NCBI RefSeq assembly: GCF_900102545.1
Contig: NZ_FNBN01000009.1
Location: forward strand, 124,001 to 188,000
Direction of reading: 5' to 3'
Length of the DNA stretch: 64,000 nucleotides
Source: Chitinophaga filiformis
Lineage (GTDB): Bacteria; Bacteroidota; Bacteroidia; Chitinophagales; Chitinophagaceae
Shown here: positions 16,316 through 27,094 of the stretch, piece by piece
Numbering within the stretch: the stretch's first letter is position 1
How the letters are laid out: every line of letters starts with the position of its first letter
Notes under the pieces: model-generated
Told to the model about the DNA's origin: nothing
The model's input: only the letters and a program-made list of their open reading frames with translations
Databases searched by the model: none
Program-made: the position numbers and the translations under genes

Positions 16316-17923
16316 TTAATAGCCATCGTTTTGTACCAGGTTAGGGTTGGCGATCCTGTCGGTATTGGGAATAGGGAATACATTGTATTTCTCCTGTACA
16401 CCTGTACCTGCTGCCACTCCGCCTTTAAATGGCCACACGTAGCTGCCGCTGGTCAGTTTACCAAAGCGCACCAGGTCTGTTCTTCTCTTGGCTTCCCAGT
16501 ACAGTTCCCTGCCTCTTTCTGCGAGGATGAAGTCCAGTGTCAGCTCACTAGCACTGATATCGCCGTTGGTGTTACCATAAGCACGGCGGCGTATCAGGTT
16601 CACATAGTTGAGCGCTTCCGCAAGGGTTCCACCGCTGCCACCTCTTAGTACAGCTTCTGCATACATCAGGTAAACATCTCCCAGTCTGAACATAGGAAAA
16701 TCTGTATCGGTAAATCTCCTGGTAGGATCAGAGCCCGGTTGTCCTGTAGAACTGATATTCTTGAATTTAGGCACTGCGTATCCATCGTTAAAGCTGGACA
16801 GGTCACTGATGTCGAGGTTCTGTCCGCTGGTGTAGAACATCGCGCGTTTATCTGTATTGCCGAATGGATCGGGGAACAGGTCCACGATGTTTTTGGTAGT
16901 CCTCATACCTCCCCATGCGGTGGACATGCCATAGTCAGCGGGGTTCATGGTGCCTCCGATAGAACCGAGTACAATGTAGCTGGTGTTACCATAAGACTGG
17001 GATGTTACGCCGTCTGCAAGAATAGGGAAGATGATCTCTGTCGTGAGATTATTATCTGTCTTGAACAACCGGGAATAATCCGCTGCCAGCTGATAAGCAG
17101 TAGTGTTGATCAGCTTATTACAATAGGTGATTGTCTCTGCGTTCTTCTCCGTGCCAGTATACACCTTCGCATTGAGATAGAGTTTCGCCAGTAGTGCCCA
17201 TGCCGCTCCTTTGTCTACCCGGCCATATTCGTTGGTACGTGGCTCAGGCAACAGGGTTTCCAGATCCTTCAGTTCTGTTTCCAGGTAAGTGAAAAGATCA
17301 GCCCTGGAGATCTGTTTGGGCTGGAATGCACCAACAGGATCAGCCTCTGTTACAAAAGGAACTTTCCCATACAGGTCGATAGCGATCCAGTAGTAAAACG
17401 CACGCAGGAAGCGGGCTTCATAACGGTATTCCTTAATGTTAGCTGTTACATCAGCCGGGAAACTGCTTGTTTTATCATCTGTCGTCTGACGGAGAAATTC
17501 GTTACAGGCTGCTACTCCAAAGAAGATACGGTCGTACATCACCTTTACATATTTCCCATCCGGTGTAAAGTTCAGATTATGAAAACTCAGCAGGTCGCCA
17601 TCATTCCAGCCGATCACTGCTTCATCTGTGGTAAGTTCCTGTAGTGACCAGTAATTACGGAGGAATACGTTAGTACCTGTATTGTCTGTCACGATATCTG
17701 ACAGGCTGTTATCTTCATAGTGTTGTCCGCTGAGACAAAGACTGCCATACAGTTTGGCAAGCACGCCCTTTATTTTTACCGGGTCTTTATATACGGTTTC
17801 TGATGTTTCCTGCACATACGGCAAACGGTTCAGGTCTTTGGTGCAGGAGCTGGCAGCCATCATAGTGGCTACACAGGCAGTTATTATAGCAAGAGATTTG
17901 ATTGTCATGGTTCTTCTTTTCAT
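16316..17923 (-). CDS. RagB/SusD-family nutrient-uptake lipoprotein, galactan PUL
   Basis: A 535-residue SusD homologue with lipobox AASSC (Cys27). The TPR-helical SusD fold is indicated by SusD-typical segments: an early ETSETVYKDP, RFLRAFYYWIAIDLYGKVPFV (about 173-195), AAWALLAKLYLNAKVYTG, DFPMFRLGDVYLMYAEA (about 432-450), and a terminal FILAERGRELYWEAKRRTDLVRFG. The extracellular lid binds the glycan and hands it to the SusC channel. The ATG lies 3 bases after the SusC stop codon, so translation is probably coupled. A second ATG five codons in (17908) follows AGAAGA and may be the real start. Confidence 0.93.
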   Translation of the reverse strand: MKRRTMTIKSLAIITACVATMMAASSCTKDLNRLPYVQETSETVYKDPVKIKGVLAKLYGSLCLSGQHYEDNSLSDIVTDNTGTNVFLRNYWSLQELTTDEAVIGWNDGDLLSFHNLNFTPDGKYVKVMYDRIFFGVAACNEFLRQTTDDKTSSFPADVTANIKEYRYEARFLRAFYYWIAIDLYGKVPFVTEADPVGAFQPKQISRADLFTYLETELKDLETLLPEPRTNEYGRVDKGAAWALLAKLYLNAKVYTGTEKNAETITYCNKLINTTAYQLAADYSRLFKTDNNLTTEIIFPILADGVTSQSYGNTSYIVLGSIGGTMNPADYGMSTAWGGMRTTKNIVDLFPDPFGNTDKRAMFYTSGQNLDISDLSSFNDGYAVPKFKNISSTGQPGSDPTRRFTDTDFPMFRLGDVYLMYAEAVLRGGSGGTLAEALNYVNLIRRRAYGNTNGDISASELTLDFILAERGRELYWEAKRRTDLVRFGKLTSGSYVWPFKGGVAAGTGVQEKYNVFPIPNTDRIANPNLVQNDGY

Positions 17924-17926
17924 CAG

Positions 17927-20860
17927 TTAGTAAGCGATGTTGATCCCCAGTGAATAAATGCGTGGCTTCGGATAAGGATTGTTGTCAATACCGCTGAATA
18001 TCTCCGGATCCAGGCCACTGTATTTAGTGATCACAAATACATTCTGTACAATAGCATTCACGCGAAGTGTAGCAGTCTTGCGAAGGATCTTCCCAAAATT
18101 GTATCCCAGTGAAAGGTTGTCCATTCTCAGGAAAGAAGCATTCTCCACATAGTAATCAGAGGAATACTGGCTGTTACTGAATCCTGTATTCAGGTAGTCA
18201 GCGTTCACGTTGCCAATATATCCCATGGATGTTCTGATGCTGTTATACGCGCCACCTGCCGATCTGATGTTGTTATACACATAGTTGCCGATGTTGCTGC
18301 GCACAACAAAGGAGAGATCCCAGTTGAGATAATTGAACTGTGAGGTAAAGCCCATAGTTAACTTAGGATTGGGAGATTTATATCGATAGAACATGTTGCT
18401 TCCTTCGCTTGGTTTCTCATATACACCTTCCACTGGTCTGCCATTGGGATCATACACCTGCTTATATACATAGAAAGTTTGCGGTGCATATCCCACCGTA
18501 TTGATCTGAACAGTGTTACCTGTACCTCCGGAGATACCTCCTGTGAGGATACCTTCAGAGCTGGAATCTGATACGTTAGAGAGTTTCAGGATCTTATTCT
18601 GATTGTAGCTGATGTTAAATCCTGCTTTCCATCCGAAGTTTTGTTTCTCAACAACAGTAGCATTGATGGCCAGTTCCACACCCTTACTTTCAATGTTACC
18701 TACATTGGTCAGCACGTGGTTACTGAGGTTCGCGCCAGCAGCAGTAGGAATATCAGCCAGCAGGTCCTTTGTTTTCTTATAATAAAAATCCAGGGTACCG
18801 CTGATCCTGTTGTTCAGGAATCCGTAGTCAAGACCGGCATTCCAGGCAGCAGTCTGTTCCCATTTGATATTAGGATCATAGGCTTCGGCGCGGTAAGTGA
18901 AATAAGAACCGTTCCCGAAAGGATACTGCACGTTATTAGCGCCACGGGTATAGATCGGCAGGAAGGGATAGGCAAGACCTATATCCTGGTTGCCGGTTAC
19001 ACCATAACCCACACGGATCTTCAGGTCAGAGAAGGTATTGACATCCTTCAGGAATCCTTCTTCTTTGATCCTCCAGGCCAGGGCCACAGAAGAAAAGTCG
19101 CCCCAGTGATTGTTGGCCGCGAAACGGGAAGAACCGTCCCGGCGGATGGAGGCAGTCAACAGATAACGGTCCATCAGGGTATAGTTGGCACGGGCAAAGA
19201 AAGAGATCAGCGTATTACGGCTTGAATCTGCCGTCGGAATATTAATCACATCGCCCTGTGCATTACGTACCGGATAAGCTGGGCTACCGCGGAAGAAATC
19301 CTGGTAAGAGTAACCGGCAGTAACATCTACTTTGCTGGCAATACCTTTCAGGTCTTTTGCATATGTCAGGTAGAGATCGAGTAGCTTGTCCTTCCTTCTC
19401 TGGGAATACTGGGTCATAGACCCGCCTCTCTGGTAAGACTGGGCAGCATACGCTGGCACAAAGCCGTTACCCTCTGTTTTGGAAACGTCATAGCCAGCAT
19501 TGGCTGTTGCCGTAAGCGCCGGGAAGAAAGGCAGTTTATAGTCTACCTTGATACTACCAATGCTCCTGTATACATCACTCAGGCTGGAGTTGAGCATCAG
19601 CAATCCAAGCGGGTTTTTGGTGGCCAATTCAATAGGAGTACCGGTGGAAGCATTCAGCCACTCCCAGAAGTTGCCATATTTGTTACTGGCGTATACCGGC
19701 TGGGTAGGATCGAATCCGATGGCCGCACCAATAGCGCCTTCGTTGGCGAATCTCGTTTTCTGATATACCCCTTTTACATTGATCGTTACTTTCAGACGAT
19801 TATTAAAGAACGAAGGGGAGAGGTTGAGGCTCGCCGAAGTCCTCTTGATATTGCTGGTTTTTAAGATACCATCCTGGTAGGTATGGCCCACAGACAGGCG
19901 GTAAGGCAGTTTTTTGATACCCCCTGAGATACCCAGGTTATAGTCGCCGCCAAAGGCCTTTTGGAAGATCTGGTCCTGCCAGTCGGTACTGGCCACGCCT
20001 ACCAGTGCTTTTTCATCGTCATTGCCTTTCTGCGCAATGAGTTGGCGGTACTGATCGCCGTCCAGGACATCTATCTCGTTCCTTCTTACAGACTCAGACA
20101 ATACGGTGTTGAACGTCACTTTCAGTCTGCCGGCAGCGCCGCTCTTAGTAGTGATGATGATGACACCGTTGGAAGCGCGGTTACCATAGATCGCGGTAGC
20201 AGAAGCGTCTTTTAATATATTGAAAGACTCAATATCATTCGGATTGACAAGGCTGAGTGGATTGGCTACGCCGGAAACGCCCTCGCCGGTCAGCGGTACC
20301 CCATCTACTACGATCAGCGGATTGTTACTGGCGTTGAGAGAGGTCCCTCCCCGTATCCTGATGGTACCACCAGCGCCGGGGGCTCCTCCGTTGGAGGTAA
20401 TGACCACGCCCGCCACCTTACCCGTTACCAGTTGATCCGGGGTGGTAATGGCGCCCTGCTGGAAATCTTTCGAGCTGACGGTGGCAATGGACCCTGTCAG
20501 GTCTTTCTGGGATCGGGTACCGTAACCGATCACCACCACATCATTGAGGGTGGAAACCGATTCCTGGAGGATCACCTGCATAGGCATGGTGGCAGGCACC
20601 CTGATCTCCTGTCTTTTGAAACCCACAAAGGTGATCACCAGGGTATCACCTGTCTGTGCTTTGATGGTAAAATTGCCTGCCGAATCGGCAATGGCGACAG
20701 TATTGGCCTTCTTCACTGTGATGGTAGCACCGGGAACCGGTTCGCCTGAGGATGTCTTCAGCGTTCCTTTGACAGGTTGCTGGGCATAGGCAGACAGTCC
20801 CGTTAGCATGACAATAAATAGATACAGTATACCGTGGAGTATCCGTTTTTTCATTTTCAT
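17927..20860 (-). CDS. SusC/RagA-family TonB-dependent importer, galactan PUL
   Basis: 977 residues. A signal peptide is cleaved near YAQQ (25-28). Then comes a CarboxypepD_reg-like Ig domain (about 29-110), the TonB box and SusC signature (LNDVVVIGYGTRSQKDLTGSI split over 104-125), a plug domain with LIVVDGVPL and FNILKDASATAIYGNRASNGVIIITTKSG (about 185-260), and the 22-strand barrel. It is the outer-membrane channel energized by TonB. It is the first gene of the SusC-SusD-SusE-GH53-GH5-GH2 operon. Its start is only 32 bases from the nearest ATG of the divergent HTCS, so its promoter must overlap the annotated HTCS 5' end. A -7-like TACTTTG on the minus strand at 20902-20896 is the best candidate but its -33 box is not clear. 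Confidence 0.95.
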   Translation of the reverse strand: MKMKKRILHGILYLFIVMLTGLSAYAQQPVKGTLKTSSGEPVPGATITVKKANTVAIADSAGNFTIKAQTGDTLVITFVGFKRQEIRVPATMPMQVILQESVSTLNDVVVIGYGTRSQKDLTGSIATVSSKDFQQGAITTPDQLVTGKVAGVVITSNGGAPGAGGTIRIRGGTSLNASNNPLIVVDGVPLTGEGVSGVANPLSLVNPNDIESFNILKDASATAIYGNRASNGVIIITTKSGAAGRLKVTFNTVLSESVRRNEIDVLDGDQYRQLIAQKGNDDEKALVGVASTDWQDQIFQKAFGGDYNLGISGGIKKLPYRLSVGHTYQDGILKTSNIKRTSASLNLSPSFFNNRLKVTINVKGVYQKTRFANEGAIGAAIGFDPTQPVYASNKYGNFWEWLNASTGTPIELATKNPLGLLMLNSSLSDVYRSIGSIKVDYKLPFFPALTATANAGYDVSKTEGNGFVPAYAAQSYQRGGSMTQYSQRRKDKLLDLYLTYAKDLKGIASKVDVTAGYSYQDFFRGSPAYPVRNAQGDVINIPTADSSRNTLISFFARANYTLMDRYLLTASIRRDGSSRFAANNHWGDFSSVALAWRIKEEGFLKDVNTFSDLKIRVGYGVTGNQDIGLAYPFLPIYTRGANNVQYPFGNGSYFTYRAEAYDPNIKWEQTAAWNAGLDYGFLNNRISGTLDFYYKKTKDLLADIPTAAGANLSNHVLTNVGNIESKGVELAINATVVEKQNFGWKAGFNISYNQNKILKLSNVSDSSSEGILTGGISGGTGNTVQINTVGYAPQTFYVYKQVYDPNGRPVEGVYEKPSEGSNMFYRYKSPNPKLTMGFTSQFNYLNWDLSFVVRSNIGNYVYNNIRSAGGAYNSIRTSMGYIGNVNADYLNTGFSNSQYSSDYYVENASFLRMDNLSLGYNFGKILRKTATLRVNAIVQNVFVITKYSGLDPEIFSGIDNNPYPKPRIYSLGINIAY

Positions 20861-20892
20861 CGTGGCATTTTTTATTTTGGCTGTATTTTAGC

Positions 20893-23800
20893 TTGCAAAG
20901 TAGGGGTGCCTTGTCGCAAGCTGTTATTCTATCGTTCATTTTTTTGGTTCTATTGATCAAATTTGCCACTGTGTTGATATTCCACGCTTTATCCCGCGTT
21001 CTTTCATGTGTTTACGGTTGTTGCCGGAGGCGTCTCGCTGTGTTGTATGGCTTGCTTTTTTTGCTGCCTATGGGTGTATTTTCCCAGGCGCCGGTGTTAC
21101 ATTTCCGTCATCTGACCAATGAGCAGGGATTATCCAATAGTACCGTGGAAACCATTTTTCAGGACAGCAAGGGATTCATGTGGTTTGGTACCCGGGATGG
21201 GCTGAATAAATACGACGGGTACCAGATCGTGGTGTACCGGTATAACCCCGGGGACAGCAACAGCATCAGCGATAATTATATTAAATGCATCTACGAAGAT
21301 CGAAAGCATCATCTCTGGATAGGTACCCAGAATGGCCTGAACCGGCTTGAACCTGGTCTGAACCGTTTTACACGTTTCATGCACCGGACCGACAGCCGGA
21401 GCCTGGGGCATAATCAGGTGACGGCTATTTATGAGGATAAACAGGGTCGTCTCTGGATCGGTACCTATGGAGGAGGGCTCGACCTGTTCGACCGCTCAAC
21501 CGGCACTTTTACCCATTTCCGGCACCGGCAGGGGAACATACAGGATATCCCGGACAACCGGGTAAACTATCTTTGTGAGGATCCCCAGGGACGTTTCTGG
21601 GTGGCTACGGAGAATGGCCTGGCCCTGTTTGACCGGGAAAAGAAACGTTTCCATACCATTCCGCTGCCCTATACCGACGATGGCGATCAACAGGCAGTCA
21701 GGATTGTCAGGGACGATGGAAAAGGCAAGCTTTGGCTGGGAACAGAAGAGAAAGGGCTGCTTTTGTACGACCCGGGCACTGGCGGGTTTACTACCTATGA
21801 GCACAGAGAGAAGGATGCCTCCAGCTTGTCGACTAACCAGATCAGGGCTGTATTGCCCGATAGTAAGGGCAACCTGTGGGCTGGTGGTGTGAACGGGGGA
21901 CTGAGTCTTTTCAATGCGGCCAATGGCTCCTTTTTCCACTATCAGAATGAACCGGAGTATCCCAGGAGCTTATCCCAAAGAACGGTGTCAGCGCTTTTCG
22001 AAGACAAACAGGGCATTCTGTGGATAGGCACCCACCGGGGAGGTATCAATATATATGTGCCGGGCGCTGAAAAGTTCCGGCTTTATCAGCAGCAGGTAAA
22101 AGAGAACAGCCTGAGTTACAACGATGTAAAAGCGTTCTGTGAAGACAGGCAGGGCCGGATATGGATAGGAACCGATGGAGGAGGACTGAACCTGTTTGAT
22201 CGTGAGCAGCAGCATTTCCGTCATTACCAGTACGACCCCTTTAATAAAAATACGCTGGGCTCTAACGAGGTGCTTGGTATTACAGAAGATAAACAGGGCA
22301 ATGTCTGGATAGGTACCTGGGGAGGAGGCCTGAACTTATACCATGCCGCCAGCGAAAGTTTTACACGCTTCCTGAATGACCCGGCGGACACTCATAGCCT
22401 CAGCTCCAACTATGTACAGAAAATACTGGAAGACAGCCGGGGGAATCTCTGGGTGGCTACCTATTATGGTGGTGTGAATATTTACGACCGCAAGGCGGGG
22501 CACTTTATTCGTTTCACGGGTACTGGTGCTAACAGTCTGTCAGGAAAGAATGCTGTTTCCATAATAGAAGACCGCAAAGGCCGCATCTGGATAGGTACCG
22601 ACGATGGTGGTTTAAATTGTTATGATCCATCCAGTGGTAAGATCAGACACTATTTTACTGCCGGTGAGAAAAAGCCGGATCTGCGGGTACTGTTCATCGA
22701 TAGCAAAGGACGTTTGTGGGCAGGGCAGTCAGGGCTCTACCTCTTTGATGTGGCGAAGGACAACTTTTCCCTGTATACAACTGATGCTGGTCTTGGTACT
22801 GCTTTTATCAAAGGCATGACAGAAGATAAAACCGGTAATTGCTGGATCTCTACTTCGAATGGTATTGTACGTTTTCACCCTGACCAGCACCGGTATAAGA
22901 CTTACAATACAGGCGACGGATTGCAGGGGCCTGAGTTTGAAGCGAACGCCTATCTGCAGACCCGGGATGGTGAGATGTACTTCGGTGGTATTAACGGGTT
23001 CAATGTCTTTTATCCGCAGGAGATCGGGGCTAACTCATTTATGCCCCCTGTTTATATTACCGACCTGCAGGTGTCCAATCAACGGATGCTGCCAGGCGTG
23101 GAGGGCTCTCCTTTGCAGCAGGACATCAGCCTGACTGACCGGATAAAATTCAATTACAAACAATCTTCTTTTTCATTCGGGTTTGCTGCGCTGGATTACA
23201 CAGCGCCGGAGAACAACCAGTATGCGTATAAGCTGGACGGCTGGGACACGGGCTGGAACTATGTGGGTAGTGAAAGAAAGGCGGTCTATACCAATCTTGA
23301 TCCCGGTACTTATGTCTTTCATGTGAAGGCATCTAACAGTGATGGTGTCTGGAATGAGCAGGGAAGGACCATTACAGTTGTTATCCAGCCTCCGTTCTGG
23401 AGAACATGGTGGTTTGTGTTGCTATTGACGGCAATTATCGTGTATGCCGTGTACCGCCTACTGGCATTCCGCCGTGAAAGAGAGCTGAAAGAGATCAGTG
23501 AACGGAAACGCGAAGAGGTACACCAGTTGAAGCTACAGTTCTTTACCAATATCTCCCATGAGTTCCGCACTCCGCTGACGCTGATCCTTGGTCCGCTGGA
23601 AAAGATGATCAGGGAGTCAAGGGACAATGTGCAGCAGCATTCGTTTAAGCTAATGCAGAAAAATGCTTATCGCCTGCTGGATCTTGTAAACGAAGTGATG
23701 GATTTCAGAAAAGTGGAGTCAGGTGTATTGCAGTTAAAAGTGATGCCTGCTAATCCTGTGTTGTTCCTGGAAGAGATTTCCGAAGAATTCAGGGAATGGG

Positions 23801-25152
23801 CAGCAGATAAACAGGTCCGCTTTACAGTGAATATTGTTGCTGCGCCAGAAGAGGCCTGGTTTGATAACCAAGTATTGGAGAAGATCATCTACAACCTGTT
23901 GAGCAATGCATTTAAATATACGCCTCGTGGTGGTCAGATCACACTGGAAATGCGTAATTCAATAGAGGATGTGAAGCCTGCATATCCGCATGAACTGATA
24001 TTGCAGAACGATTATAAAGCCAGTGAATACCTGCATATCAGGGTAGTGGATAATGGTATCGGTATTTCTAAAGAATCGATAGAACATCTGTTTGAAAGAT
24101 ATTTCAGAGTAAATGAAAACCATCTCGGTTCAGGTATTGGCCTGGCATTTGTTAAAAGCCTCACGTTCCTGCATAGAGGCAGTATACGTGTATATAGCGA
24201 ACGCAAACAAGGCACAGAGATCATCATTTCTATTCCCTTCTACAAATCGGATTATTCAGAGGAGGAGAGATGGATGGGAGATCCTGCTAAGACAGCAAAA
24301 CAGCTGGAAAGCCTGGTGTCCAATCAGCGCTATACTATAGCCACGCCGGTAGCGGAACTCCCTGCAGATGCTATTCATCATGCACCAGCAAATCAACATA
24401 CTGTCTTAATTGTAGATGATAACAGTGAGTTGAGGGAATTCCTGAAATCAGCATTGCTGCCGGAGTACAGGGTAATAGAAGCATCTGATGGGCAGATGGG
24501 ATTTGAGAAAGCCCGGGCAGAGATGCCGGATATTATTATCAGTGATGTGATGATGCCTGTATTAGATGGTATTGCTTTTTGTAAGTTGGTGAAGGAAAAC
24601 CTGGAGACAAGTCATATTCCTTTTATGATGTTGACAGCAAAGACTGCTTTGTCGTCTAACATAGAAGGAGCTGCCTCCGGCGCTGATTTTTATTTCGGCA
24701 AGCCACTCAGCATAGAGCTGTTGTTGATCACAATCAGAAATACACTGGAGCAGCGGCGCAAGTCGAAAGAGCGCTTCCTGAAGGATTATTTTTATGAGGC
24801 GAAAGAGTTGGTGAATTCTTCCAAAGACAAAGAGTTTATGGATGAGCTGCTGAGCCAGATAGATCATCATTTAATGGACCCTGATTTTGATATTAGTTTG
24901 TTATGCAGCAGCATGGGCATGAGTAAGACAAATTTATATCAGAAGATCAAACAGCTGACGGGGCAGTCTACCGGTGATTTCGTACGGACTATCCGGTTAA
25001 AGAAGGCAGCTTATATCATGTCTCACGAGGATGTACCATTGTCTGAAGTAATACTCAGGATAGGGATACAGACCCAATCTTATTTCACAAAGGCGTTCAA
25101 AAAGGAGTTTGGAAAAACGCCTACACAGTTTTTGCAGGAACTAAAGCAATAA
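20893..25152 (+). CDS. Hybrid two-component system sensor/regulator (HTCS), galactan PUL
   Basis: Up to 1419 residues. Layout: signal peptide; periplasmic sensor of 14 propeller repeats (LWIGTxxGLN-type, about 70-730) plus Y_Y_Y domain (about 735-830); membrane helix (about 836-856); HisKA with phosphorylatable His889 in NISHEFRTPL; HATPase with DNGIGIS and GSGIGLAF; receiver domain with Asp1218 (ISDVMMP); AraC-type HTH (about 1310-1419). Such proteins bind an oligosaccharide in the periplasm and activate the adjacent susC operon. The ATG at 20893 is probably not the true start: it precedes a second hydrophobic segment and leaves 32 bases to SusC. The real signal peptide is around RRRLAVLYGLLFLLPMGVFSQ, so a GTG or TTG near 21040 is more likely. 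Confidence 0.93.
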   Translation: MQSRGALSQAVILSFIFLVLLIKFATVLIFHALSRVLSCVYGCCRRRLAVLYGLLFLLPMGVFSQAPVLHFRHLTNEQGLSNSTVETIFQDSKGFMWFGTRDGLNKYDGYQIVVYRYNPGDSNSISDNYIKCIYEDRKHHLWIGTQNGLNRLEPGLNRFTRFMHRTDSRSLGHNQVTAIYEDKQGRLWIGTYGGGLDLFDRSTGTFTHFRHRQGNIQDIPDNRVNYLCEDPQGRFWVATENGLALFDREKKRFHTIPLPYTDDGDQQAVRIVRDDGKGKLWLGTEEKGLLLYDPGTGGFTTYEHREKDASSLSTNQIRAVLPDSKGNLWAGGVNGGLSLFNAANGSFFHYQNEPEYPRSLSQRTVSALFEDKQGILWIGTHRGGINIYVPGAEKFRLYQQQVKENSLSYNDVKAFCEDRQGRIWIGTDGGGLNLFDREQQHFRHYQYDPFNKNTLGSNEVLGITEDKQGNVWIGTWGGGLNLYHAASESFTRFLNDPADTHSLSSNYVQKILEDSRGNLWVATYYGGVNIYDRKAGHFIRFTGTGANSLSGKNAVSIIEDRKGRIWIGTDDGGLNCYDPSSGKIRHYFTAGEKKPDLRVLFIDSKGRLWAGQSGLYLFDVAKDNFSLYTTDAGLGTAFIKGMTEDKTGNCWISTSNGIVRFHPDQHRYKTYNTGDGLQGPEFEANAYLQTRDGEMYFGGINGFNVFYPQEIGANSFMPPVYITDLQVSNQRMLPGVEGSPLQQDISLTDRIKFNYKQSSFSFGFAALDYTAPENNQYAYKLDGWDTGWNYVGSERKAVYTNLDPGTYVFHVKASNSDGVWNEQGRTITVVIQPPFWRTWWFVLLLTAIIVYAVYRLLAFRRERELKEISERKREEVHQLKLQFFTNISHEFRTPLTLILGPLEKMIRESRDNVQQHSFKLMQKNAYRLLDLVNEVMDFRKVESGVLQLKVMPANPVLFLEEISEEFREWAADKQVRFTVNIVAAPEEAWFDNQVLEKIIYNLLSNAFKYTPRGGQITLEMRNSIEDVKPAYPHELILQNDYKASEYLHIRVVDNGIGISKESIEHLFERYFRVNENHLGSGIGLAFVKSLTFLHRGSIRVYSERKQGTEIIISIPFYKSDYSEEERWMGDPAKTAKQLESLVSNQRYTIATPVAELPADAIHHAPANQHTVLIVDDNSELREFLKSALLPEYRVIEASDGQMGFEKARAEMPDIIISDVMMPVLDGIAFCKLVKENLETSHIPFMMLTAKTALSSNIEGAASGADFYFGKPLSIELLLITIRNTLEQRRKSKERFLKDYFYEAKELVNSSKDKEFMDELLSQIDHHLMDPDFDISLLCSSMGMSKTNLYQKIKQLTGQSTGDFVRTIRLKKAAYIMSHEDVPLSEVILRIGIQTQSYFTKAFKKEFGKTPTQFLQELKQ

Positions 25153-25225
25153 GGAAACCACTATAGATTTAACAAACATTTGAGTAAATTCAAACTTCTA
25201 ACAACCGAACTCTAATAATCAAGAC

Positions 25226-27070
25226 ATGAAGAAATTATTATCCTGTTTTGTTGTATCCCTCGGTATTGCATCTGCTGCAAACGCCCAGGGAACGCAATGG
25301 CACGTTATTAAAGACAGAATTGTAACCCAATGGGCAACTCAGGTCGATCCGAAAGCCCCGCTACCAGAATATCCACGTCCGCTCCTGGTCAGAAGTAATA
25401 ACTGGATAAATTTAAATGGTCTCTGGAGTTACGCTATTACGCCGAAATCGCAGTCGGAACCTGCTAATTATGAGGGCAGCATCCTGGTGCCTTTTGCAGT
25501 AGAATCTGCCTTATCAGGAGTAGGCCGCACCGTTGGAAAAGACAGTTTGCTGTGGTATAAGAATAGCGTCAGCATTCCTTCTTCCATGAAGAACAAAGAC
25601 ATTCTCCTGCATTTTGGTGCGGTAGATTGGCAGACAGAAGTGTTTGTGAACGGCAAGAGTGCAGGCAAGCATGAAGGCGGTTATGATCCGTTTTCCATCA
25701 ACATCACACCTTATCTTAAGAAAGGTGCAAAGCAGGAAATAACTGTACGTGTATGGGACCCAACGGATGATGGTCCGCAGCCTGCCGGCAAACAGGTAGT
25801 TAAACCTGAAGGCATCTGGTATACGCCCGTAACTGGTATATGGCAAACGGTATGGCTGGAAGCAGTCCCTAAAGCATATATCAGTTCAACTAAAAATACG
25901 CCTGATATCGATAAACACACGATATCTGTAGCGGCAGATGTGGAAAACCTGCAGGAGGGTGATAACCTGAAAATTGAAGTACTGGACGGTGCTACTGTGG
26001 TTGCACAGCAGCAGGTAGGTGCTAAGGAAACTGCAGTGATTACGATTAACAATGAGAAATTATGGTCGCCTTCAGCTCCTTTCCTGTATGATCTGAAAGT
26101 GACACTGGTGCGCAATAATAAACCAGTAGATGAGATAAAGAGTTATTTCGCTATGCGTAAAATATCCATGGCACCTGATGCTAATGGGATACAGCGCATG
26201 CTGCTGAATAATAAATTCCTTTTCCAATACGGTCCGCTGGATCAGGGCTGGTGGCCTGACGGTTTGTATACACCGCCTACTTATGCAGCAATGGTGTACG
26301 ATATCGATCAGCTGAAGAAGATGGGCTTTAATATGATCCGTAAGCACATCAAGGTAGAACCTGCTACCTATTATGCCTATTGCGATAAGGTAGGTATGTT
26401 GCTCTGGCAGGATATGCCGAGTGGCGACAGGGGCAATGGATGGGAGAACCGTCCGGGAATACTGGACCACGCAACGGACAAAGACCGTACACCGGAGTCA
26501 GAGGGTTATTACCGCAAAGAATGGAATGCTATCATAGATGCCCTGTATAACTATCCGAGCATTGTGGTATGGATTCCATTCAACGAAGCCTGGGGGCAAT
26601 TCAAAACAACAGAGATCACTGAATGGACGATGAAGAAAGATCCATCCAGACTGGTGAACAGTGCCAGCGGTGGTAACTTCTATCCTACAGGACATATCAT
26701 CGATCTGCACAACTATCCTCATCCTGCTATGCCGAGACCAGACCTGTTTGGTCAGAAACAGATCCTGGTACTGGGAGAGTTCGGCGGACTGGGATTGCCG
26801 CTGGAAGGTCATACCTGGCAGAAGAACAAAAACTGGGGTTACCAGTCATTCAAAACATCTGAAGATATGTTTAAACGTTACCAGACCTTCACTGAAAGGC
26901 TTGCCCAGCTGATTCCTTTAGGTTTGTCAGCAGCTGTATACACACAGACAACCGATGTTGAAGGGGAGGTGAATGGATTTATGACATACGATCGTCAGGT
27001 AGATAAAATGCCTGTCGACAAGCTGCATGAGGCGAATGTGAAATTGTATGATCCTGCACTGGTGAAATAA
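25226..27070 (+). CDS. GH2-family exo-glycosidase (sugar-binding/TIM barrel), PUL-associated
   Basis: 614 residues with a signal peptide (cleaved near ANAQ, 19-22). Three GH2 domains: jelly-roll binding domain (about 45-215), Ig-like domain (about 216-310), and TIM barrel (about 312-610). The catalytic pair is Glu454 in PFNEAWGQ (acid/base) and Glu518 in VLGEFGG (nucleophile). The NEAWGQF form differs from the LacZ-like GH2 at 9150, so specificity probably differs; exo-acting beta-galactosidase, arabinosidase or related activity is possible. No C-terminal DUF4982 is present. It begins 73 bases after the HTCS and is followed 24 bases later by the acetylesterase, so the two enzymes likely form an operon serving the galactan PUL. 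Confidence 0.85.
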   Translation: MKKLLSCFVVSLGIASAANAQGTQWHVIKDRIVTQWATQVDPKAPLPEYPRPLLVRSNNWINLNGLWSYAITPKSQSEPANYEGSILVPFAVESALSGVGRTVGKDSLLWYKNSVSIPSSMKNKDILLHFGAVDWQTEVFVNGKSAGKHEGGYDPFSINITPYLKKGAKQEITVRVWDPTDDGPQPAGKQVVKPEGIWYTPVTGIWQTVWLEAVPKAYISSTKNTPDIDKHTISVAADVENLQEGDNLKIEVLDGATVVAQQQVGAKETAVITINNEKLWSPSAPFLYDLKVTLVRNNKPVDEIKSYFAMRKISMAPDANGIQRMLLNNKFLFQYGPLDQGWWPDGLYTPPTYAAMVYDIDQLKKMGFNMIRKHIKVEPATYYAYCDKVGMLLWQDMPSGDRGNGWENRPGILDHATDKDRTPESEGYYRKEWNAIIDALYNYPSIVVWIPFNEAWGQFKTTEITEWTMKKDPSRLVNSASGGNFYPTGHIIDLHNYPHPAMPRPDLFGQKQILVLGEFGGLGLPLEGHTWQKNKNWGYQSFKTSEDMFKRYQTFTERLAQLIPLGLSAAVYTQTTDVEGEVNGFMTYDRQVDKMPVDKLHEANVKLYDPALVK

Positions 27071-27094
27071 TGATAATAACATAAACACCGAACT

